DNA of 35,843 nucleotides from an uncultured Bacteroidia bacterium (GTDB taxonomy: Bacteria > Bacteroidota > Bacteroidia > Bacteroidales > Prolixibacteraceae): positions 1-35,843 of the forward strand of contig CAIXZH010000002.1 in NCBI GenBank assembly GCA_903923905.1. Direction: 5' to 3'. The notes under the pieces were generated by a model that worked only from the letters and a program-made list of their open reading frames with translations, was not told the DNA's origin and ran no database searches. Each line of letters starts with the position of its first letter. Position 1 is the stretch's first letter. The position numbers and the translations under genes are program-made. Below, piece by piece: positions 8,347 to 17,922 of this stretch.

Positions 8347-8547
8347 AAATCATTCATATTTTTTTTGAATTTTTGTCTCTAAATTTCTAATATCCAAATT
8401 TATTGCCGAATTTTGCAGAAAATTATATAATCATATCTGTAAGTAAAAATGCCCGTTATGGTAAATACCAGGCTGGCGAAAAAATATTCTTTGCACTCAT
8501 CCCACACAAGGGATTCAATGAGTCTTTTAAAAACAAATTATTTACCC

Positions 8548-10245
8548 ATGAATCGCAAATTACAAATAAGAGACGTCACGTTAAGAGATGGACAACAATC
8601 CCTTTTCGCGACCCGTATGAAACAATCACAGATCGAGCGCGTTTTGCCGATTTACAAAGAAGCAGGATTTTACGCACTTGAAGTTTGGGGAGGTGCAGTT
8701 CCCGATTCGATAATGCGATTTCTCAATGAGGATCCCTGGGAAAGACTTGAAAAGATCAAGGCTGAGATAGGGAATATCTCCCATCTTACCGCACTTTCGC
8801 GTGGTCGGAATTTGTTCGGATACAACCCATATCCGGAGGAGGTAATTGAAGGCTTTAACCGCAATGCAGTCCAATCCGGCATTTCCATCATGCGTATATT
8901 TGACGCACTGAATGATACCAGTAATATCAAATCGACCATAAAATATGTGAAAGAAAATGGTGGTTTGGCCGACTGTGTGGTTTGTTATACTGTTGATCCC
9001 AAATTTACCCGTAAGGAAAGGATCCTGGCTCGTTTAAAAGGTAAACCACTGCCCAAGGCGATTTTCACCAACGAGTATTTTGTGAATATGGCAAAAGAAC
9101 TCGAAGCCATGGGTGCGGATATGATTACGCTGAAAGATATGGCCGGTTTGGTACCTCCTCATCGGGTTAGTCAAATCATTACGTCCTTCAAAAAACAGCT
9201 TAAAATTCCAGTCGATTTTCACACACACTGTACACCTGGCTTTGGTCTGGCATCAGCATTAGCTGCCATTATCGCCGGCGTGGATATTCTTGACACGGCA
9301 ATTCTCAATTTCGCCGGTGGCCCGGCTGCACCTGCCTTTGAACTAATACAGATTTTCTGCACCAAATTAGGGATTGAGACAGGGATTAATCTCGACGCCA
9401 TTGTCAGGATTAACAAAATCCTGAAAGATATCCGGGTGGAAATGGGTGACATAGACAGTTACAAAATATTTCCTATCGAATTTGATATCACCAAAGATCA
9501 GCTGCCGGAACATATTGACAAATTGTTTGATTATGCCATAAAATATGCCAGATCAGATAATGAAGAGGCGTTGCTGGATACCTGCGGGCAAATTGAGAAA
9601 TACTTCAACTTCCCTGATCCAGACGAAAAAGTGAAATTTGCCGAAGTACCTGGAGGTATGTATACCAATATGTTATCACAATTAAAACAACTGAAGCAGG
9701 AAGATTTGCTGCCGCGAGTGTTGGAAGTGATTCCAACAGTACGTTTAGCTGCCGGATGCCCCCCGTTGGTAACTCCGACCAGTCAGATTGTTGGTGCGCA
9801 GGCAGTGAACTGTGTTATTGATGAAAAAAACGGCAAACCTTTTTACAGCAACAACTCAAATCAGTTTGTAAATCTGGTCAAAGGATCTTATGGAAAGACT
9901 CCAATCCCTGTTGATCCTGATTTCCGTGAAAAGATTGCCGGAATCCGTGAAGAGGTCCCCTTTAACACGGCCAATTACGAAAAACAACCCAATCCTTCAT
10001 TCCCAAAATACGGAGAGAATGTGAAACTTGCTACAAATGAAAAAGAGGAGTTGTTATTGGAGTTATTTCCAACCGTTGCCAATAAATTCCTGAATGACCG
10101 GATTGAACGGATTTATGGTCAGCCACTCAAGGACGCAGAAACAAAAAAACAACAAGCCTATGAGGCGGAAGTCCAAAAATATAATGCTTTGTCTGATGAA
10201 GAAAAACAGGAAAGACTTATTGACGGACTTTACCACTGGAATTAA
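8548..10245 (+). CDS. Biotin-dependent carboxyltransferase subunit (OadA/PycB type)
   Basis: The carboxyltransferase subunit of a biotin enzyme such as oxaloacetate decarboxylase alpha, pyruvate carboxylase subunit B or transcarboxylase 5S. It moves CO2 between carboxybiotin and pyruvate/oxaloacetate. The HMGL-like TIM barrel begins with RDVTLRDGQQSLFATRM, including a metal-ligand Asp. The conserved active-site Lys lies in ITLKDMAG and the metal-binding histidines in DFHTHCTPG. The conserved carboxylase region follows, about 320 residues onward. The protein ends at YHWN with no biotinyl AMKM domain, so the carrier must be a separate protein not present here. The frame is open from 8449, but 8548 matches the family N-terminus. 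565 residues. Membrane beta/gamma subunits are also absent, so the exact enzyme cannot be fixed. Confidence 0.9.
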   Translation: MNRKLQIRDVTLRDGQQSLFATRMKQSQIERVLPIYKEAGFYALEVWGGAVPDSIMRFLNEDPWERLEKIKAEIGNISHLTALSRGRNLFGYNPYPEEVIEGFNRNAVQSGISIMRIFDALNDTSNIKSTIKYVKENGGLADCVVCYTVDPKFTRKERILARLKGKPLPKAIFTNEYFVNMAKELEAMGADMITLKDMAGLVPPHRVSQIITSFKKQLKIPVDFHTHCTPGFGLASALAAIIAGVDILDTAILNFAGGPAAPAFELIQIFCTKLGIETGINLDAIVRINKILKDIRVEMGDIDSYKIFPIEFDITKDQLPEHIDKLFDYAIKYARSDNEEALLDTCGQIEKYFNFPDPDEKVKFAEVPGGMYTNMLSQLKQLKQEDLLPRVLEVIPTVRLAAGCPPLVTPTSQIVGAQAVNCVIDEKNGKPFYSNNSNQFVNLVKGSYGKTPIPVDPDFREKIAGIREEVPFNTANYEKQPNPSFPKYGENVKLATNEKEELLLELFPTVANKFLNDRIERIYGQPLKDAETKKQQAYEAEVQKYNALSDEEKQERLIDGLYHWN

Positions 10246-10478
10246 AGAAACAGACTATGAGGCTAAATTCTATAAACAGAAATGTATTACAATTAGCTGC
10301 AAGTAATTGGCAACTTGCCAGTAGCACAGGAAAACTTGCTACGGGTAAATGGATGCTTACAACAGGTTGTTTGCAAACATTTGCCGGGAAAAAACTGCTT
10401 GATTCAAAAGGCAGTAAAATAAATCAAAGTAAAGGTCCGGCTATTAACATTCCCTAGAACACACTTTTAAAACAAAAT
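10246..10478. other. Gene-free stretch after the carboxyltransferase gene
   Basis: Between the carboxyltransferase stop and the terminator at 10479 the sequence holds short imperfect repeats of an AACTTGC/GGCAACTTGCC type. An open frame over 10257-10457 encodes a Ser/Ala/Leu/Lys-rich string typical of translated repeats. I do not accept it as a gene. No promoter or RNA gene was recognised. Confidence 0.5.
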
Positions 10479-10513
10479 AAACCCCGAAAGTTTTTGAAAC
10501 CTTCGGGGTTTTT
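10479..10513. terminator. Bidirectional intrinsic terminator
   Basis: AACCCCGAA pairs with TTCGGGGTT around a T/A-rich loop. T5 follows on the plus strand and a T-rich stretch follows on the minus strand. It sits between the convergent ends of the carboxyltransferase gene and groEL, so it can serve both. Confidence 0.85.
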
Positions 10514-10553
10514 GATCTGAACCTATGTGGTTTTGTATATCGGATAAACCGAT

Positions 10554-12203
<1,650 letters not shown>

Positions 12204-12230
12204 TTAAAAAATGATCAATAATTTAGTCAA

Positions 12231-12509
12231 TTAAGCGATAAAAAGAACATCGGATTGAGAAATCAACAGATAGTCGTTCCCTTCAATAGTGAGTTCTGTA
12301 CCTGAGTATTTTCCGTAAAATACGGTATCGCCTGCTTTAACTTCCATGGTTTCGTCTTTTTTCGCGATTCCTACAAGCACAACTTTACCTGCCAGGGGTT
12401 TTTCTTTCGCCGAGTCAGGAATAATAATGCCACCTGCCGTTTTCGTAATTGCTTGCTGCGGCTCTACCAATACTTTGCCGGCAAGGATTTTTCCTTTAAG
12501 TTCTGCCAT
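12231..12509 (-). CDS. groES: Co-chaperonin GroES (10 kDa)
   Basis: GroES is the seven-membered lid of the GroEL chamber. The 92-residue protein has the family's length, the mobile loop region EPQQAITKTAGGIIIPDSA that contacts GroEL, and the conserved C-terminal part ending in YLLISQSDVLFIA. It is the first gene of the groES-groEL operon. No CIRCE inverted repeat (HrcA operator) is visible upstream, so heat-shock control is not by that route. A sigma-54-like element lies 53 bp upstream. Confidence 0.98.
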   Translation of the reverse strand: MAELKGKILAGKVLVEPQQAITKTAGGIIIPDSAKEKPLAGKVVLVGIAKKDETMEVKAGDTVFYGKYSGTELTIEGNDYLLISQSDVLFIA

Positions 12510-12561
12510 TTCAAATTTTTATTTATAATTAGACAATAGTTTTTCTTGTAATATATTACTT

Positions 12562-12578
12562 AGCAGAAAATATGCCAA
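12562..12578 (-). promoter_or_regulatory. Sigma-54-like -24/-12 element upstream of groES
   Basis: On the minus strand this reads TTGGCATATTTTCTGCT. The GG and GC dinucleotides have the exact -24/-12 spacing of sigma-54 promoters (consensus YTGGCACGRNNNTTGCW). Five of the 14 specified positions fail outright or are weak, so the match is partial. It lies 53 bp upstream of the groES start. A sigma-54 activator gene lies 2 kb away. Confidence 0.25.
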
Positions 12579-12750
12579 ATCGGGTGATTACATTTTTTGT
12601 CTACTTCTCAGGACAATTTTGCACCCACCGTTTGAAAAATGAGTCCTAACAGTCAATAATATATTGTATTTCAAGTTGTTTGATAAATATTAAGACTGAC
12701 ATAGAACCATGTCAACATGGCATTTCTTAAGATATTTGTCAGGTATCAAC
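12579..12750. other. Gene-free stretch between groES and secG
   Basis: The 361 bp between groES and secG hold no credible ORF. The minus strand at 12578-12589 matches the AATCACCCGATT end of the window-start repeat units. About 40 nt further up it reads ATTGTCC, like a unit's beginning, so a decayed solitary repeat copy is possible. The secG terminator closes the gap on the other side. Confidence 0.4.
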
Positions 12751-12784
12751 AAAAAAGCCCGATTCCTCAATAGATGAACCGGGC
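12751..12784 (-). terminator. Intrinsic terminator of the secG transcript
   Basis: On the minus strand a 9-bp stem with one mismatch (arms 12776-12784 and 12757-12765) is followed directly by T6 at 12756-12751. It lies 87 bp beyond the secG stop and should end the sigma-54 activator-lptE-TPR-secG transcript. Confidence 0.8.
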
Positions 12785-12870
12785 ATTCTAAGTACTAATT
12801 TTGAGATAATTCAACCTCAACGGAAAAGCTCGATAAATAGCCTCCCACTGAGCTGTATAAAATCGGTCAA

Positions 12871-13197
12871 CTATTTGGTTGAATCACGAACTGCCTGCGG
12901 GAAATTAGGGACCTGACTTGGGTCCTGAACATGATTAATCTGCTCTTCAATAACAGATTTCTTGGCATCACTCTTTCCTGGAAGAAAAGCTGTGGAACCA
13001 ATAGATAAAACAACGAGAAGAATAGCTAAAATCCATGTTGCCTTCTCCAAAAAATCTGTGGTTCGGCGAACACCCATCACCTGATTTGAGCTGGAGAATG
13101 AAGAGGCAAGACCCCCTCCTTTTGAGTTCTGGACTAAAACCAACAATACCAGTAAGGCACAAACAATAAAAATTATAACAATAATAAATGTGTACAT
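12871..13197 (-). CDS. secG: Preprotein translocase subunit SecG
   Basis: SecG is the small inner-membrane subunit that helps SecYEG and SecA move proteins. The 108-residue protein has two membrane helices, at about 2-22 and 55-73. Between them lies the conserved cytoplasmic motif VLVQNSKGGGLASSF, and the second helix is preceded by RRTTDFLEKATW. A polar C-terminal tail of about 35 residues follows, as usual in Bacteroidota. It starts 4 bp after the TPR gene and ends the operon. Confidence 0.95.
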   Translation of the reverse strand: MYTFIIVIIFIVCALLVLLVLVQNSKGGGLASSFSSSNQVMGVRRTTDFLEKATWILAILLVVLSIGSTAFLPGKSDAKKSVIEEQINHVQDPSQVPNFPQAVRDSTK

Positions 13198-13201
13198 TGG
13201 G

Positions 13202-14017
13202 TTACTTATTAATCAGATTTGTAATTTCTTCAATTTGCCGCGCAAAATAAGCATTTTTTTCGGGATATTTCAAACTTAATTTCTCAAAAGCATTGATCGC
13301 CTTTTGATACAATCCCTGGTTCATGTATATCCGGGCTAATGTTTCTGTGATAAATTCATCCTTATCTCCTATCGTATCTGGTTGTTCATCAATTATTTTG
13401 TCGGTTTTAAGAATCCCGGCCTGTCTTACAGTAAAGGCAGGATTATCTTTAATAAAACGGTCAATCAGATCAACTTTTTGTTCCTGATGTTTTCCTTTAT
13501 TCTTCTTTCCACTCAAATTACTGATATCCCTGGCTAATTCCATGAGCGGTTTTTCCTGGTCATTTTCACCCTCTTCAAGTTTATAGGAAGCATTAGAAAG
13601 CTCAAAGTTTAATAAATCTTCATGCCCGATTTCAGAGTGACTGGTCACTGCATTCGCTATATTCTCCGACTCATCCAGGTTCCTAACAGCCTCTACAGAA
13701 AATTCGATCATCGGCAAATCTTGTTGAAGAGAAGGTAAAGTGACATGTTTTAAACGATCAGATATTCCTTGCCTGGCAATCCCCGAATTTAAAAGGTGAT
13801 AAAGAATTGTACGGTCAGAAACGTAGGCTGAACAGGCTTTCAACTGCCCTCCAAATCGGAAGTTGCTTTCGATCTGCAGATTACGTATGTATAATAAATG
13901 AGCAGTCTGAAAATAGGGATACTCATCCAATATTTCACGTAACTCACCCAGAGTCCGTTCATTCATAGTTGACGGATCGTCAATATACCGCAATATCTGA
14001 TCACTAGTCATAGACAT
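13202..14017 (-). CDS. Tetratricopeptide repeat protein next to secG
   Basis: A 271-residue soluble protein without signal peptide or membrane segment. The C-terminal part contains a clear TPR-like pair, TLARIYMNQGLYQKAINAFEKLSLKYPEK, at about 228-256. The N-terminal part starts with a conserved-looking LGELREILDEYPYFQTAHLLYIRNL segment, also TPR-like. The gene fills the gap between lptE (39 bp) and secG (4 bp), an arrangement recurrent in Bacteroidales. Starts at Met1 or Met3 are equally possible. The partner protein is unknown; protein-protein contact in envelope assembly or secretion is only inferred from position. Confidence 0.85.
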   Translation of the reverse strand: MSMTSDQILRYIDDPSTMNERTLGELREILDEYPYFQTAHLLYIRNLQIESNFRFGGQLKACSAYVSDRTILYHLLNSGIARQGISDRLKHVTLPSLQQDLPMIEFSVEAVRNLDESENIANAVTSHSEIGHEDLLNFELSNASYKLEEGENDQEKPLMELARDISNLSGKKNKGKHQEQKVDLIDRFIKDNPAFTVRQAGILKTDKIIDEQPDTIGDKDEFITETLARIYMNQGLYQKAINAFEKLSLKYPEKNAYFARQIEEITNLINK

Positions 14018-14056
14018 ACCACTCGCTCTTTTAGGTGTATAACTACTGTCAATAAG

Positions 14057-14596
14057 TTACCAATTCGCGACCGATTTATTAAATATATCATCAATCAATT
14101 GCGGAACAATTACCCCTACTGCTGTACTCTCGACAGCACTCAGAGTTTGGCTGCTCTCCCAATCATAATATGCGGAGAATGAACTATTAAAATCCTGGGC
14201 ATGATCCTTATTGTTGGTGAATACAACTTTGACCGTAATTGTCAGCCGATTCATGGAGGCAAAATCTTTACCTGTGGTTCCGCTCTGTTGAATTGACAAA
14301 GGTTTTACATCGTAACCGGTTATCTCTCCTGAGAATTCAAGATCGCCCTGTTCTCTGGCCATTGATAATCCGGTTTCGTTCACAAATTTATCTTTCATCG
14401 CTTCGGTAAAATTCTGGCTCAACGTTGGATTAATAACCCTTGCCCTGTTATTAAAGTAATCTATGAAAACTGATTTTACAGCCGGTGAAATGGATGCTCC
14501 TGTAAAGGAATAACCAATCTTACAGCCATTTAAAACAACTGATAATGAAAGAATAACTAAAAAACCTGCAAATATTTTTATGGATTGCTTTATCAT
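14057..14596 (-). CDS. lptE: LPS assembly lipoprotein LptE
   Basis: LptE is the outer-membrane lipoprotein that plugs LptD and helps insert LPS. The 179-residue protein has a leader and a lipobox LNGC with Cys25. After this comes the family pattern KIGYSFTGASISPAVKSVFIDYFNNRA, followed by a beta-strand-rich body with GEITGYDVKPLS and the C-terminal PQLIDDIFNKSVANW. Length and order match Bacteroidota LptE. It starts 3 bp after the sigma-54 activator stop, so the two are co-transcribed. lptD is not in the window. Confidence 0.9.
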   Translation of the reverse strand: MIKQSIKIFAGFLVILSLSVVLNGCKIGYSFTGASISPAVKSVFIDYFNNRARVINPTLSQNFTEAMKDKFVNETGLSMAREQGDLEFSGEITGYDVKPLSIQQSGTTGKDFASMNRLTITVKVVFTNNKDHAQDFNSSFSAYYDWESSQTLSAVESTAVGVIVPQLIDDIFNKSVANW

Positions 14597-14599
14597 CGA

Positions 14600-15835
14600 T
14601 TATTCAATATTATATTCCTTAATTTTACGGTACAGTGTTCGTTCTGAAATCCCAAGTTCACGCGCTGCCAGTTTACGCTTTCCATTATGTTTATCGAGTG
14701 ACTTACTGATCATCTCAATCTCTTTATCTTCAAGGGAAAGTGACTCTTCCACAAATTCTTCAGTATCCTGAATATTATCATGTCTTGAGCTCTTTAAAAT
14801 CACCGAAGTCGGATAAGATGGAGGTGAAGGGGAATAATCATTTTCAGAATCACGATATATTTTCCTGATTAACTGCTCATTATCTTCCTGCTTTTTGGGT
14901 ATTTGACCCTCAGGCATTAAATCATGAACCAGTTTTTTCAGATCATTCATATCCTTTTTCATATCGAAAAGGATTTTATAAAGAATCTCCCGTTCACTGC
15001 TGAAGGTCTTTTCGTCTAACATTTTATCATACAATGCAGGCAAAATTTCAACATGTTCTGAAGGCAGATAGTGGATAAGATTGGCAGCTGTGATCTCTCT
15101 TGCTAATTCGATGATAGAAATCTGCTCTGTGATATTTTTTAGTTGCCTGACATTACCAGGCCACCGGTAATTAAGCATCACATGCTGAGCCTCTTCCGTA
15201 AGTCTGATCGGAGGCATTTTGTATTTCTCAGCAAAATCAGAAGCAAATTTTCGAAACAGTAGCAATACATCCTCCGACCGCTCCCGCAGTGGAACAACTT
15301 TAATCGGCACAGTATTTAAACGATAGTACAGATCTTCGCGGAATTGCCCTTCTCTGATCGCTTTTGTTAACTCAACATTGGTTGCTGTAATCACCCTCAC
15401 ATTGGTCTTCTGCACCTGAGATGAACCAACGCGGATAAATTCACCGGACTCCAAAACCCTTAAAAGTCTTACCTGGGTTGAAATTGGCAGCTCCCCGATT
15501 TCATCCAAAAAAAGCGTTCCTCCGTCAACCATTTCAAAATAACCCTTCCGGTCAGTGAGGGCACCCGTAAACGATCCCTTCTCGTGACCAAATAACTCAG
15601 AATCAATAGTCCCTTCAGGGATTGCCCCGCAATTGATTGCGATAAATTTTGCATGTTTACGATGAGAAAAACTATGAATAATCTGAGGAAAAGACTCCTT
15701 CCCCACGCCACTTTCTCCACTGATCAATACCGACAAGTCTGTTGGGGCCACCTGAATGGCAACCTCAATAGCACGGTTTAACTCAGCGGCATTCCCTATG
15801 ATCCCAAACCGTTGTTTTATTTCTTGAATATCCAT
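14600..15835 (-). CDS. Sigma-54-dependent transcriptional regulator without receiver domain
   Basis: An AAA+ enhancer-binding activator that opens sigma-54 promoters using ATP. The AAA+ domain fills residues about 10-240: Walker A GESGVGKE at 40-47, the sigma-54-contacting loop as GSFTGA at 87-92 (GAFTGA in the textbook form), and Walker B GGTLFLDEIGE at 105-115. A linker of about 120 residues follows. The protein ends in a Fis-type helix-turn-helix, RKLAARELGISERTLYRKIKEY. No receiver or sensor domain precedes the AAA+ part, so its activity is probably set by another protein or by expression level. It heads the lptE-TPR-secG operon. Targets are unknown. Confidence 0.93.
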   Translation of the reverse strand: MDIQEIKQRFGIIGNAAELNRAIEVAIQVAPTDLSVLISGESGVGKESFPQIIHSFSHRKHAKFIAINCGAIPEGTIDSELFGHEKGSFTGALTDRKGYFEMVDGGTLFLDEIGELPISTQVRLLRVLESGEFIRVGSSQVQKTNVRVITATNVELTKAIREGQFREDLYYRLNTVPIKVVPLRERSEDVLLLFRKFASDFAEKYKMPPIRLTEEAQHVMLNYRWPGNVRQLKNITEQISIIELAREITAANLIHYLPSEHVEILPALYDKMLDEKTFSSEREILYKILFDMKKDMNDLKKLVHDLMPEGQIPKKQEDNEQLIRKIYRDSENDYSPSPPSYPTSVILKSSRHDNIQDTEEFVEESLSLEDKEIEMISKSLDKHNGKRKLAARELGISERTLYRKIKEYNIE

Positions 15836-15913
15836 TCTGACTCATCAAAATTTTGGATTACAAATTTACAATTAATCCCGAAATAATCCCGATTTATCTT
15901 TTTAGGATTGCTT

Positions 15914-15941
15914 CAAATATAGTCAAATCGTCATATTTCAA
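15914..15941 (-). promoter_or_regulatory. Candidate promoter of the sigma-54 activator operon
   Basis: On the minus strand TATATTTG (15914-15921) fits TAnnTTTG, with TTG (15939-15941) 17 bp upstream. A second -7-like box, TAAATTTG, lies closer to the gene at 15861-15868 without a clear -33 partner. Either could start the operon. Confidence 0.35.
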
Positions 15942-15983
15942 TAAAATTAGCGCCAAAATGACTACATTGAATCAGCAAACTGC

Positions 15984-15991
15984 TAATTTTG
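15984..15991 (+). promoter_or_regulatory. Candidate -7 box upstream of kdsB
   Basis: TAATTTTG fits TAnnTTTG, 22 bp before the kdsB start. The nearest TTG upstream (15967-15969) is only 14 bp away, shorter than the usual spacing, so only the -7 part is supported. Confidence 0.35.
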
Positions 15992-16013
15992 GAAAAAATT
16001 ATAAAACAAGAGC

Positions 16014-16778
16014 ATGAATTTTATTGGAATAATCCCTTCGCGTTATCAATCAACCCGCTTTCCGGGAAAATCGCTTGCAGATATAGGCGGGAAAACAATG
16101 ATCCAACGAGTTTACGAACAGGCTCAAAAAGCACTGGAAGAGATATGGGTAGCCACCGATGATGAACGAATTGTTGATGCGGTAAAAGGATTTGGAGGCA
16201 ATGTGGTGATGACCTCCACCAATCACCGGAGTGGTACAGACCGGTGTGCTGAAGCGGCACTGAAAATAACTGAATTAACCGGCAAAACCTATGATGTTGT
16301 AGTAAATATTCAAGGAGATGAGCCTTTTATGCAGCCGCGTGAGATCGGACTTATCAGGGAATGCTTCACCGATTCAGCGAACACCGAAATCGCAACGCTT
16401 ATCCAGCCGATACTTAAAAATGAAGACATCTTTAAGCCAGTCATGGTTAAAGTGGTCCTTGATAAGGATTCGAATGCGATTTTCTTTAGTCGCGCTCCAA
16501 TTCCTCATATCTTTAATATCGACGAATCAAAATGGCTGGAAAGCTACCCGTTTTATGGTCATGTAGGGCTTTATGCTTACCGGTTTTCCGTTTTACAGGA
16601 GCTGGCAAAGTTATCGGAGGTCCTGGTGGAAAAAGTAGAGTCTCTCGAACAGTTGCGCTGGCTTGAGAACGGATACAAAATAAAAACAAACATTACTGAC
16701 TCAGATAATTTCGGGATAGATACCCCTGAAGACCTGGCAAAGGTGCTCGCGGAAGGGATTGAAAAGTATTACCGGTAG
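16014..16778 (+). CDS. kdsB: 3-deoxy-manno-octulosonate cytidylyltransferase
   Basis: KdsB activates Kdo with CTP to form CMP-Kdo for the LPS inner core, in the cytoplasm. The 254 residues match the family length. The CTP-binding motif SRYQSTRFPGK spans 9-19. The metal-binding segment NIQGDEPF lies at 98-105, followed by FSRAPIPHI and, near the end, GIDTPEDLAKV. The gene stands alone, divergent from the sigma-54 activator-lptE-secG operon. Both sides serve LPS and envelope synthesis, which fits a shared neighbourhood though not a shared transcript. Confidence 0.96.
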   Translation: MNFIGIIPSRYQSTRFPGKSLADIGGKTMIQRVYEQAQKALEEIWVATDDERIVDAVKGFGGNVVMTSTNHRSGTDRCAEAALKITELTGKTYDVVVNIQGDEPFMQPREIGLIRECFTDSANTEIATLIQPILKNEDIFKPVMVKVVLDKDSNAIFFSRAPIPHIFNIDESKWLESYPFYGHVGLYAYRFSVLQELAKLSEVLVEKVESLEQLRWLENGYKIKTNITDSDNFGIDTPEDLAKVLAEGIEKYYR

Positions 16779-17043
16779 CTTTAATAATTCATTTCGGGAA
16801 AATAGGGATACTTTGCTAAATTTGTAAACTCCGACTTATAAATTTCAAAGAAAAAGCTAATGAATTTATTGGAAACAGGGATTGAATAAAGGTTAATCCG
16901 GTTTGACGATGACCGAAACTTTATAACCTATTTTCATCAAAATAAAAAACGGAATTATCAAAATTCATAGCACATATAAATGTGGCAGAAAAGTAAACTA
17001 TAAAATTCGTTAGTTTATTTTACTTTGACAAGTCTAATATGTT

Positions 17044-17739
17044 ATGATACAATTAGAAAAATACATCTCCGGAGAAATCAGAAAAAGTATTGGTTATAAA
17101 TACTTTTTGCCCAGCCTTATCAATGTCGAGTGGATCTGGACTGATCCTAAACTCAATAAATTAATCGAAAATGCTTCCTTCGAATTGGGTCAATTAAATT
17201 CTTTTGCCAAACTGGTACCCAATGTTGATTTATTTATCCACCTGCACATTACCAAAGAAGCTGTTGTATCAAGTAAAATTGAAGGGACTCAGACCCATTT
17301 TGACGAAGCATTCCTGCAAATAGAAAATGTAACACCTGAACGGAAAGGCGATTGGCAGGAAATACAAAATTACACTGAAGCATTAAATACTGCAATAGAG
17401 GAATTAAAAACCTTGCCTATTTCGTCAAGGCTGATCTTAAAAACACACCAAACCTTGCTTCAAGGGGTCCGGGGCGAGAAGAAAACATCCGGAGAATACC
17501 ACAGAAGCCAAAACTGGATTGGAGGTAAAAGCCTGGCTGATGCCGTATTTATACCACCGCATCACGAACATTTAAGCGAATTGATGGGTGATCTCGAAAA
17601 TTTCATCCAAAACGAAAACATAGAGATTCCATTACTTATCAATATGTTTGTTGAGAAACAGATGCTACAGGAATATACCGGCCAATCCCGAAACCGGATT
17701 TTTGCCTATGAGCCTTATTTAGCCCTTTTTAATGATTAA
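17044..17739 (+). pseudogene. Fic-family protein lacking the catalytic core (in-frame deletion)
   Basis: Fic proteins transfer AMP or related groups to target proteins. The 231-residue product starts as a normal Fic_N/Fic protein. It has a class-II-type inhibitory motif, S76-x3-E80-G81 in SSKIEGT, and the start of the Fic fold, THQTLLQGVRG, TSGEYHRSQNWIGG and FIPPHHEHL, up to about residue 198. The catalytic loop HPFxxGNGR and the following helices should come next. Instead the sequence jumps at about 198-200 (LLIN) to the usual C-terminal winged-helix-like end, EKQMLQEYTGQSRNRIFAYEPYL. Roughly 120 or more residues are missing while the frame stays open. It cannot be an active transferase. 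It is either decaying or retained as a regulator or inhibitor subunit. It stands alone. Confidence 0.85.
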
Positions 17740-17885
17740 ACTCGCCGTATAAAGACAGCTCTTAATCGGTCGAAGATTTTTGGATTGAGGAAATACGGGG
17801 CATGTAAGCGGATCGTGTGTACTTGAAAGTATTACAGACAGCGAAAACAAGAACATTCTTTTAATCTAAAATCCATATACTTTAC

Positions 17886-17893
17886 TAAATTTG
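17886..17893 (+). promoter_or_regulatory. Candidate -7 box upstream of glgB
   Basis: TAAATTTG matches TAnnTTTG, 29 bp before the glgB ATG. A similar string, also TAAATTTG, occurs at 16817-16824 with no gene directly downstream. No good -33 element is seen for either. Confidence 0.4.
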
Positions 17894-17922
17894 TGAAGCA
17901 CTACTTCTAAAAAACTTAGGTT

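Noticed and set aside
10257-10457. 66-codon ORF after the carboxyltransferase gene
   Set aside because: The product is a low-complexity string from short DNA repeats, without similarity to any family I know and without a plausible start context.
12510-12640. CIRCE/HrcA operator upstream of groES
   Set aside because: No TTAGCACTC-N9-GAGTGCTAA-like pair is present.
16817-16824. TAAATTTG promoter box after kdsB
   Set aside because: It matches the -7 consensus, but no -33 element is seen and the next gene starts 220 bp away.
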